DNA from: Proteobacteria bacterium UBA2363
GTDB lineage: Bacteria; Pseudomonadota; Gammaproteobacteria; Xanthomonadales; UBA2363
NCBI GenBank assembly: GCA_002344355.1
Contig: DDTN01000015.1
Span: forward strand, 70,636 to 134,635
Reading direction: 5' to 3'
Length of the DNA: 64,000 nucleotides
The translations under genes and the position numbers were made by a program. Below are positions 51,112 through 57,628 of this stretch, piece after piece (the first letter of the stretch is position 1; every line of letters starts with the position of its first letter). Under the pieces are notes generated by a model, which had not been told where the DNA came from, searched no databases, and saw only the letters and a program-made list of their open reading frames with translations.

Positions 51112-52398
51112 CTACTCCCCGTCGCGTTCGCCGCCGTCGCCGGAGCGCAGGTCGGCGTCTTCATCGGCGGCGACGGTCTCGTCGACACCGAACTCGTCGA
51201 GCGTGTTGCGATTGGCCGGCACCTGGGCGACCGCGGTGTCCAGGCCGAGGCCGGGGTCGCGGGTGCGCACCGCCATGCCGTCGACCGGCGCATCCAGGGT
51301 CGACACCACGACCCGCTCGCCCGGCTCCAGGCCGCCGTCGATGAAGGCGTGGCTGGCGTCGGCGCGGACGATCACCACCTCGCGCAGGCGCAGGCGGCCG
51401 TCGGCGTCGACGGTCATCAGCTGGTTGCTGCCGCGCACGGCATGGCGCGGTACGCCGACCACCTGGTGGCCGATCGTGGCCGGCAGGTCGACCTCGACGA
51501 AGGTGCCGAACGGCAGCGGCGGGCCGTTGCGGCGGCCGAGCACGCCGTACGGGTCGTCGACCGAGACCACCGCGTAGAGCACCCGCGAGCGCTCGTCGAT
51601 GACGTTCTCCGAGCGCACCAGGCGGGCCGGCCAGCGCTGCTGCTCGCCGCCGACGCTGGCGCGCAGGGTCACCGGGTGCGGCTCGTCGCCGGGACCGGGC
51701 AGCGGCAGGAAGGCGGCGTCCAGGCTGGTCAGCGGCACGCGCACCTCGGCGCGGTCGATGGCGTTGACCACCGCGACCGCGGTGCCGGTGCCCAGGTACT
51801 GGCCGAGGTCGACGCGCTTCTCGCGCAGCAGGCCGTCGTAGGGGGCCCGGACCACGGTGCGCTCGAGGTTGATGCGGGCCTGCAGCAGGTCGGCCTCGGC
51901 CGAGCGCAGGTTGGCCTGCGCCTCGGCGACGTAGGGCACGCGCAGCACCAGATCGCTGGGGGTGCCGGGGCGGCGCAGGTTCTCCCAGTCGCGTCGCGCC
52001 TGGTCGGCACGCGCCTGTTCCTGGGCCAGCAGGGCCTGGCGGTTGGCGACCTGGGCCTCGGCGCGGCGCAGGGCCGCCTGGTAATCCTTGGCGTCGATCC
52101 GCAGCAGCACCTCGCCGCGCCGGAAGAAATTGCCGACCTGGAAGGAGTCGGAGACCTCGACCACCGCGCCGTTCACCTCCGACACGAGGGTGGTGCCGGT
52201 GTGCGGCGCCACCGTGCCCTGCGCGGTCAGGATGAACTCGCCGGCGAACGGCCGTGCCGGCTCGACCTCGACCAGCGGCTGGGTCGGCGGCGTGTCCTTC
52301 TTGGGGGGCTCGGGCCGGCTCTTGATCAGGCCGGCGGCGACGAACACGGCGACGCCGATGATGGCGACCGGCAGCAGCCAGCGAGCGCGCTTGGACAT
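51112..52398 (-). CDS. RND-pump periplasmic adaptor subunit
   Basis: HlyD/AcrA-type membrane-fusion protein of 428 residues. One N-terminal helix (WLLPVAIIGVAVFVAAGLI) anchors it. The lipoyl half-motifs are AQGTVAPHTGTTLVSEVNGAV and TVVRAPYDGLLREKRVDLGQ, flanking an alpha-hairpin of about 85 residues (AALRRAEAQVANRQALLAQE region). The acidic C-terminal tail (VAADEDADLRSGDGGERDGE) is unusual. The start at 52398 excludes an earlier frame start at 52431. It is the first gene of a two-gene operon with the RND permease, divergent from mnmE. Confidence 0.92.
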   Translation of the reverse strand: MSKRARWLLPVAIIGVAVFVAAGLIKSRPEPPKKDTPPTQPLVEVEPARPFAGEFILTAQGTVAPHTGTTLVSEVNGAVVEVSDSFQVGNFFRRGEVLLRIDAKDYQAALRRAEAQVANRQALLAQEQARADQARRDWENLRRPGTPSDLVLRVPYVAEAQANLRSAEADLLQARINLERTVVRAPYDGLLREKRVDLGQYLGTGTAVAVVNAIDRAEVRVPLTSLDAAFLPLPGPGDEPHPVTLRASVGGEQQRWPARLVRSENVIDERSRVLYAVVSVDDPYGVLGRRNGPPLPFGTFVEVDLPATIGHQVVGVPRHAVRGSNQLMTVDADGRLRLREVVIVRADASHAFIDGGLEPGERVVVSTLDAPVDGMAVRTRDPGLGLDTAVAQVPANRNTLDEFGVDETVAADEDADLRSGDGGERDGE

Positions 52399-52432
52399 GG
52401 GGTTCTCCCGGGGGCAAAGATACGGCTGCAAT

Positions 52433-52448
52433 TGTCCGGTTGCGGACA
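52433..52448. promoter_or_regulatory. Inverted repeat upstream of the RND operon
   Basis: TGTCCG-GTTG-CGGACA, perfect six-bp arms, 35 nt before the adaptor ATG in the 157-bp gap to mnmE. A candidate operator; no regulator gene is adjacent. Confidence 0.4.
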
Positions 52449-52541
52449 GCCGCGGACAGGGCCGGAAGTCACCTCCTGCGGCAGCCGGAAGTCATGGTCC
52501 GGCAGCCGGTGGCCCCGGTCGGCCAGGTGCCCGGGGGCCGC

Positions 52542-52547
52542 TATCCT
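52542..52547 (+). promoter_or_regulatory. Leaderless-type -10 box of mnmE
   Basis: TATCCT eight nt before the mnmE ATG; no Shine-Dalgarno lies in between. Confidence 0.35.
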
Positions 52548-52555
52548 TCCAGACC

Positions 52556-53920
52556 ATGTGTGAACGGGACACCATCGCCGCCCTGGCCAGCGGCGCCGGG
52601 CGGGCCGGCATCGGCGTGGTCCGGGTGTCCGGACCGGATGCCCTGGCCCTGGGCCGGCGCCTGACCGGCCGGACCCTGGCGCCCCGCCGGGCGCATTTCG
52701 TCCGTTTCCGCGATGGCGACGGACAGGTCCTGGACGACGGCCTGGCGATCGCCTTTCCCGGCCCGGCCTCGTTCACCGGCGAGGACGTCGTGGAACTGCA
52801 CGGCCACGGCAACCCGGTGCTGCTGCAGGCCCTGCTCGACCGCCTGTACGCGCTGGGCGCCCGTCCGGCCCGGCCCGGCGAGTTCAGCGAGCGGGCGTTC
52901 CTGGCCGGCCGCCTGGACCTGGCCCAGGCCGAGGCGGTCGCCGACCTGGTCGCCGCCGGCAGCCTGGCCGCCGCGCGCGCCGCGCGCCGCTCGTTGGACG
53001 GCGTGTTCTCGCGCCAGGTGCACGAACTGCTCGACGCACTGGTCGCCGTGCGCGTCGAGGTCGAGGCCGGCATCGACTTCCCCGAAGAGGAACTGGAACT
53101 GCTCGCCGGCGGCGCCCTGGCTGGCCGCCTGTACGCCGCGCGCCGCCGCCTGGCGGCTCTGCTGGCAGCCGCCCGCCACGGCCAGCGCCTGCGCGACGGC
53201 CAGGTGGTGGTGCTGGCCGGCCGCCCGAATGCCGGCAAGTCGTCCCTGCTGAACCGCCTGGCCGGCAGCGAGCGCGCCATCGTCACCCCGGTACCGGGCA
53301 CCACCCGCGACGTGCTGCGCGAGGAGATCCGCCTGGGCGAGGTCGGCCTGACCCTGGTCGACACCGCCGGCCTGCGCGAGCCCGGCGACGCCATCGAGGC
53401 CGAGGGCGTGCGCCGCGCCCGCGCCGAGCTGGCCCGCGCCGACCACGTCCTGCAGGTGTGCGACGCCGCCGATCCGGCCTCCGTGCCAGACGCCGGCCTC
53501 GCCCCGGCCCTGGCCGGCGACGCCGGCCTGACCGTGGTGCTGAACAAGATCGACCTGCTGGCCGCCGACGCCCGCGCCGCGGCGCTGGCCCGCGCCGCCG
53601 CCGGCGGCGGCACCGTGCTGGCGGTGTCGGCGCAGACCGGCGAGGGCATCGACGCCCTGATCGTGCACCTGGCCCGCCTCGCCGGCGCCACCGGCGCCGG
53701 CGAAGGCGCCTTCAGCGCCCGCGCCCGCCACGTCGAGGCCCTGCAGCGCACCGCCGCCCGCCTCGACGACGCCTACCGCCACCTGGTCGACGAACAGGCC
53801 TTCGAGCTGTGCGCCGAAGCCCTGCGCCTGGCCCATCTGGCGCTGGGCGAGATCACCGGCGCGCACACCCCCGACGACCTGCTGGGGGCGATCTTCTCGA
53901 GCTTCTGCATCGGCAAGTAG
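52556..53920 (+). CDS. mnmE: tRNA modification GTPase MnmE
   Basis: MnmE (TrmE) with MnmG modifies U34 of tRNAs (cmnm5/nm5 groups). It has 454 residues, normal length. The folate-binding N-domain begins DTIAALASGAGRAGIGVVRV and contains SFTGEDVVELHGHGNPVLL. The G domain has GRPNAGKSSLLN (G1), GTTRDV (G2), DTAGLRE (G3) and NKIDLL (G4). It ends IFSSFCIGK, the invariant C-terminal Cys motif. In many bacteria mnmE lies beside mnmG-rsmG-parAB; here it is 45 kb away from rsmG. Confidence 0.97.
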   Translation: MCERDTIAALASGAGRAGIGVVRVSGPDALALGRRLTGRTLAPRRAHFVRFRDGDGQVLDDGLAIAFPGPASFTGEDVVELHGHGNPVLLQALLDRLYALGARPARPGEFSERAFLAGRLDLAQAEAVADLVAAGSLAAARAARRSLDGVFSRQVHELLDALVAVRVEVEAGIDFPEEELELLAGGALAGRLYAARRRLAALLAAARHGQRLRDGQVVVLAGRPNAGKSSLLNRLAGSERAIVTPVPGTTRDVLREEIRLGEVGLTLVDTAGLREPGDAIEAEGVRRARAELARADHVLQVCDAADPASVPDAGLAPALAGDAGLTVVLNKIDLLAADARAAALARAAAGGGTVLAVSAQTGEGIDALIVHLARLAGATGAGEGAFSARARHVEALQRTAARLDDAYRHLVDEQAFELCAEALRLAHLALGEITGAHTPDDLLGAIFSSFCIGK

Positions 53921-53996
53921 GGCACCGGCCGGCTGCCGGGGGTGGGCCCCTGGTGCGCCCGGGAACGTTGCCGCCGGCGGTTCGGTGCCGACGCCC

Positions 53997-54698
53997 TCAG
54001 GCCGCCACTCCGAACAGTGCGCCGACCCCGGCGGTCAGCGCCATCGCCAGGGCGCCCCAGAAGGTCACGCGCAGGACCGCCCGGCGCGGCGCGGCGCCGC
54101 CGGCGCGGGCGCCGACCGCGCCGAGCAGGGCCAGGAACGCCAGGGCGGTGGCGAACACCGCCATCACCCGCAGTGGCGGCGGCGCCAGCAGGGCGACCAG
54201 CAGGGGCAAGGCGGCACCGGCGGCGAAGGTGGCGGCCGAGGCCAGGGCCGCCTGGATCGGCCGCGCCGCGGTGGTCTCGGAGATGCCCAGCTCGTCGCGC
54301 GCGTGGGCCGCGAGGGCATCGTGCGCCATCAGTTGCCCGGCGACCTGGCGGGCCAGGTCCGGCTCGACGCCGCGGCCGACGTAGATCCGCGCCAGCTCCT
54401 CGTGCTCGAACGCCGGCTGGGCGGCCAGCTCGGCGCGCTCGCGGGCGAGATCGGCCTGCTCGGTATCCGATTGCGAGCTGACCGAGACGTACTCGCCCGC
54501 CGCCATCGACATCGCCCCCGCCACCAGGCCCGCCAGGCCGGCGACCAGGACCTCGGTCCGGCCGGAACCGGCCGCGGCCACGCCGACGATCAGGCTGGCC
54601 GTCGAGACGATGCCGTCGTTGGCACCCAGCACCGCCGCGCGCAGCCAGCCGATCCGGGACACCAGGTGCGATTCGGGGTGCAGGTGCAGGCGTGACAT
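53997..54698 (-). CDS. VIT1/CCC1-family divalent metal transporter
   Basis: Membrane protein of 233 residues of the vacuolar iron transporter (VIT/CCC1) family. The N-terminus SHLVSRIGWLRAAVLGANDGIVSTASLIVGV is the family signature, with conserved R-A-x-V-x-G-A-N-D-G. GLVAGAMSMAAGEYVSVSSQSDTEQADL follows in the second helix and metal-binding loop. Three helices complete the C-terminal half. It probably transports Fe2+ or Mn2+ out of the cytoplasm. A TAGATT box lies 28 nt upstream and GGGAG before the ATG. Confidence 0.92.
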   Translation of the reverse strand: MSRLHLHPESHLVSRIGWLRAAVLGANDGIVSTASLIVGVAAAGSGRTEVLVAGLAGLVAGAMSMAAGEYVSVSSQSDTEQADLARERAELAAQPAFEHEELARIYVGRGVEPDLARQVAGQLMAHDALAAHARDELGISETTAARPIQAALASAATFAAGAALPLLVALLAPPPLRVMAVFATALAFLALLGAVGARAGGAAPRRAVLRVTFWGALAMALTAGVGALFGVAA

Positions 54699-54725
54699 GG
54701 GCGCTCCCGGTGGTTGATGTCCGAC

Positions 54726-54731
54726 AATCTA
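54726..54731 (-). promoter_or_regulatory. Candidate -10 box of the VIT transporter gene
   Basis: TAGATT on the minus strand, 27-28 nt before the ATG. Confidence 0.4.
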
Positions 54732-54951
54732 GCGCTGCCGGCGCGGCGCCGTTCGCCCTGGTCGGACGCGTCCGGACGCAGGCCAGGGAACGGGGTCGGA
54801 AGGGACGGCGTGCCGTCACCAGCGGCGCCCGTGCCCATGGGAGTGGCGCGGACCTGCCCTGGCGGCCGGCACCCCGCGCAGGACGGGCCGGCGGGCGCCG
54901 ATGCCCCGGGTTTGTGCTTAGATCGGGCGGTCGGGGCGAGGGGAGGCGGGC

Positions 54952-55635
54952 ATGGCCGCTGTGCAGTCCGAAGACCTGCTGGCGCTGTATCCCTGCCTGC
55001 GGGGCCTGCCCGGCCATCTCGCCCTGGCGCTCTCCGCGCTTCGTACCCTGAAGCTCGCGGCCGGCAGCACGCTGTTCGACGAGGGCTCCGCCTGCGCGGG
55101 CTTCCCGCTGCTCATGGCCGGCGAGGTGCGCGTGGTCAAGACCTCCGCCGGCGGCCGCAGCCTGTACCTGTACAGCGTGCTCGCCGGTGGTTCCTGCGTC
55201 CTGACCCAGGGTTGCCTGCTGGGCGGGCGGCCGTACAACGCACGCGGCGTGGCGCACACGGACCTGGTCCTGCACCTGCTGCCCCGCGCCCTGTTCGAGG
55301 CGCTCCTGGCCAGCCATCCGCCTTTCCGGCAGTACGTGTTCGCGCTGTTCGCCGAGCGCTTCTCCGGGCTGGTCGCCCTGATCGAGGAGGTCGCCTTCAA
55401 GCGCGTCGACCAGCGGCTCGCGCGGCTGCTGGTGGCGCGCGCGCCGGTGCTGCACGTCACCCACCAGGCGCTGGCCGACGACCTGGGCAGCGTCCGGGAG
55501 ATCGTCACCCGGCTGCTGCACCATTTCTCCGAGGACGGCTGGGTGGACCTGGCGCGCGAGCGCATCCGGGTGCTGGCGCCGGAACGCCTGGCGCGCTTCG
55601 CGCAGGTGGGTCCGCAGGGTCCCGGCGAGGGGTGA
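54952..55635 (+). CDS. Crp/Fnr-family transcriptional regulator
   Basis: Regulator of 227 residues. The N-terminal double-psi/cupin-like cNMP fold (about 20-120) contains GSTLFDEGSACAGFPLLMAGEVRV. The C-terminal helix-turn-helix (about 165-215) reads THQALADDLGSVREIVTRLLHHF. Cys residues at positions about 15, 45 and 84-95 (SCVLTQGC) could form a redox-sensitive site, but the Fnr N-terminal Cys cluster is absent. A GGGGAGG ribosome-binding site precedes the ATG. The next gene is a DUF2892 protein, a common partner of this regulator type, suggesting sulfur or redox control. Confidence 0.87.
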   Translation: MAAVQSEDLLALYPCLRGLPGHLALALSALRTLKLAAGSTLFDEGSACAGFPLLMAGEVRVVKTSAGGRSLYLYSVLAGGSCVLTQGCLLGGRPYNARGVAHTDLVLHLLPRALFEALLASHPPFRQYVFALFAERFSGLVALIEEVAFKRVDQRLARLLVARAPVLHVTHQALADDLGSVREIVTRLLHHFSEDGWVDLARERIRVLAPERLARFAQVGPQGPGEG

Positions 55636-55652
55636 ACCGACACCTGGGCCTC

Positions 55653-55668
55653 GGTAACCTGGGTCACC
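55653..55668. promoter_or_regulatory. Near-palindrome upstream of DUF2892 gene, possible Crp/Fnr-type site
   Basis: GGTAACC-TG-GGTCACC, mirrored arms with one mismatch, 17 bp after the regulator stop and 57 bp before the DUF2892 ATG. Possible autogenous target of the adjacent regulator. Confidence 0.35.
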
Positions 55669-55725
55669 GACACGGCAGCCGGACCGGCGCAGGATGGAAG
55701 CATCCCGCCACCGGAGCAGCCGCCC

Positions 55726-55914
55726 ATGACAGCCAATGCCGGACCCGTCGACCGCACCCTGCGCATCCTGGTCGGCCTGGCCGTGCTCAGCCTGACCGTG
55801 CTGGGCCCCCGGACGTCCTGGGGGCTGCTGGGCATCGTGCCGCTGCTGACCGGCCTGACCGGATTCTGTCCGGCCTATGCGTGGCTCGGCATCAGCACCT
55901 GCCCGAAGCGCTGA
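55726..55914 (+). CDS. DUF2892 small inner-membrane protein
   Basis: Protein of 62 residues with two hydrophobic helices (LRILVGLAVLSLTVLG and GLLGIVPLLTGLTGFCPAYA) and the conserved N-x-G-x-x-D-R-x-x-R start (NAGPVDRTLR). It matches the YgaP-like DUF2892 family, which often stands beside Crp/Fnr-type regulators and sulfurtransferases. The pattern G-F-C-P-A-Y with Cys near the end is diagnostic. It lies 14 bp before tail protein 7. Confidence 0.85.
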   Translation: MTANAGPVDRTLRILVGLAVLSLTVLGPRTSWGLLGIVPLLTGLTGFCPAYAWLGISTCPKR

Positions 55915-55927
55915 GGACGACCCGGCC

Positions 55928-57154
55928 ATGAGGACCGTTCCCGCCACCCTGGCCCTTGCCCTGGCCCTGGTCGCCGACGCTCTGCCCGCCCAGACCATCG
56001 CCTGGCTCAACGAGCCCGGCGGGGTCGCGGTGGCCCGGGACGCCGCCGACAACGTGTACACGGCGCGCTGGGACTACAACCCCGGCGGCGACATCCATGT
56101 CGCCAGGCGCGATGCCGCCGGCACGCTGATCTGGGAGGAGCGCTTCGACAACCTCGACGGCACCCGGCACGAGGTCGCCACCTTCGTCGCCGCCGACAAT
56201 GGCGGCAACGTGCTGGTGTCGGGCACGGTGCGCTCCGGTTTCGCCAATCCGGTCAACGCCGCCAGCGTGCTGATGAAGTTCGCCCCCGACGGCGCACTGC
56301 TGTGGCGGCGCGTCTACGGCGGCGACTTCGACGGCTCGTCGACGCGCCGCCTGGTGATCGACCCCGAGGACCGCGCCCATGTCCTCGGCCTTGGGGTCTG
56401 CCCGGCCGGCCTGATGGCCACGGTGCGCCGGTTCGATGCCGACGGCATCCCGGGCTGGATCTGGTGCGACCAGGCCGGCGTCGGCCAGCCGACCATGATC
56501 AAGCGGACGCCCGACGGCCAGTTCGTCATCGCCGGCCGCGGCCTGATCGGCGCGGTCCAGGGTTTCGCGCGCATCGACGCGCAGGGCCGGACCGTCTGGT
56601 CCCTGGTCGGCATTCCCAGCCCGACCGCGGGCGACATCGCCGGCGACGCGGAGGGCAACAGCTACGTGGTGTTCGCCGAACCCGCCGGTCCGGGCACCCG
56701 TCTGCGCAAGCTGTCGCTCGCCGGCGAGACCCTGTGGGAGCGCAGCCACCCGATGAGCGCGTTCCGGGTCGAGGTCGCGCCGGACGGCTCGCCGGTGCTC
56801 GGCGGCTTCCCCGGCGCCAACGCGGGCGGGGCCGCGTTCGCCCGGTTCAGCGCGGCCGGCGACCTGCTCTGGACCAATCCCGACGCCAGCGGCGTCGGGC
56901 TGCTGCTGCACTCGGCGATGCTGGTCGACGCCGGGGGCAGCGCCTATCTCAGCGGCTCGACCCTGGTCGCCATGGGCGTGGCCAAGGTCGCCGAGGACGG
57001 CAGCACCGCCTGGTCCGTCCTGCTGCCGGGCGGCACCAGCACCGGCATGGCGCTGGGCAGCGCGAACCAGGTGTACGTCTCCGGCGGCATCTACGCGGCC
57101 CGCATCGACCAGGCGCCGGCCGACGCCGTGTTCGCCGACGGCTTCGAGTCCTGA
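55928..57154 (+). CDS. Secreted repeat protein with canonical DGFE-type tail (tail protein 7)
   Basis: Predicted exported protein of 408 residues with signal peptide (MRTVPATLALALALVADALP, cleavage near AQ). The body is a beta-propeller-like run of units such as FAPDGALLWRRVYGG, RFDADGIPGWIWCDQ and FSAAGDLLWTNPDAS, a W-containing theme common in SBBP/beta-propeller secreted proteins. It ends ADAVFADGFES, the closest match here to the tail consensus. The DUF2892 gene ends 14 bp upstream, so the gene may share transcription with the Crp/Fnr unit, but an unrelated function is equally possible. Confidence 0.75.
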   Translation: MRTVPATLALALALVADALPAQTIAWLNEPGGVAVARDAADNVYTARWDYNPGGDIHVARRDAAGTLIWEERFDNLDGTRHEVATFVAADNGGNVLVSGTVRSGFANPVNAASVLMKFAPDGALLWRRVYGGDFDGSSTRRLVIDPEDRAHVLGLGVCPAGLMATVRRFDADGIPGWIWCDQAGVGQPTMIKRTPDGQFVIAGRGLIGAVQGFARIDAQGRTVWSLVGIPSPTAGDIAGDAEGNSYVVFAEPAGPGTRLRKLSLAGETLWERSHPMSAFRVEVAPDGSPVLGGFPGANAGGAAFARFSAAGDLLWTNPDASGVGLLLHSAMLVDAGGSAYLSGSTLVAMGVAKVAEDGSTAWSVLLPGGTSTGMALGSANQVYVSGGIYAARIDQAPADAVFADGFES

Positions 57155-57218
57155 GGCTCAGGCGCGCGCCGCACGGCCTCGGCCCGGCGCCGCGACGATC
57201 CCGCCTTCGGGGTGCGGC

Positions 57219-57389
57219 TCAGGCGCGCCTGCCCTTGACCAGCAGGCCGACGCCGACGGCGATCAGGACCAGCGGCCACCAGGTGGCGACCAGACGGCCC
57301 AGGCCGACATCGGTCCAGCCCAGGTTGTTGGCCAGGAACAGGACGCCGACCGCGATCAGGATCAGGGCGGGGATCAGGTTGCGGGGCAT
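57219..57389 (-). CDS. Small two-helix membrane protein (LiaI/LiaF-like, DUF5668)
   Basis: Protein of 56 residues with two hydrophobic helices (NLIPALILIAVGVLFLANNLG and TWWPLVLIAVGVGLLVKGR). The GVLFLANNLGW and W-W-P-L-x-L-I-x-x-G motifs match the DUF5668/LiaF-type N-terminal transmembrane region. GGAGG precedes the ATG at 57389. A seven-unit GGTGC repeat lies 17-51 bp upstream, in the presumed leader or promoter. It converges with tail protein 7. Confidence 0.8.
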   Translation of the reverse strand: MPRNLIPALILIAVGVLFLANNLGWTDVGLGRLVATWWPLVLIAVGVGLLVKGRRA

Positions 57390-57405
57390 GGCGGTCCTCC
57401 GGGGC

Positions 57406-57440
57406 GGTGCGGTGCGGTGCGGTGCGGTGCGGTGCGGTGC
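57406..57440. repeat. Pentanucleotide array, GGTGC x 7
   Basis: Seven exact GGTGC units, directly upstream of the ribosome-binding site of the 56-residue membrane protein gene. Such repeats can vary in copy number. Confidence 0.95.
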
Positions 57441-57628
57441 CCCGATGATGCAGCCCCGGGCCCGGCCCGGCCAGTGGCCGGCACGGCCCGGCCCGGGCTC
57501 GGGCGGCGTCCGGGCGCCGCGCGGGGGGGCCGCTGGCGGTCGGCGCACGCTTCCTGCGTAGCAACCCTGTGGCACGCCCTGCCCCGGCGGGCCCTGCCGC
57601 CTCCCTCCCCTGCACAGGTTTGCCGCCC

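Noticed and set aside
57156..57230. Direct repeat GGCTCAGGCGCGC in the convergent gap after tail protein 7
   Set aside because: Two 13-bp copies near two stop codons in very GC-rich DNA; no further copy or mobile-element feature supports a real element.
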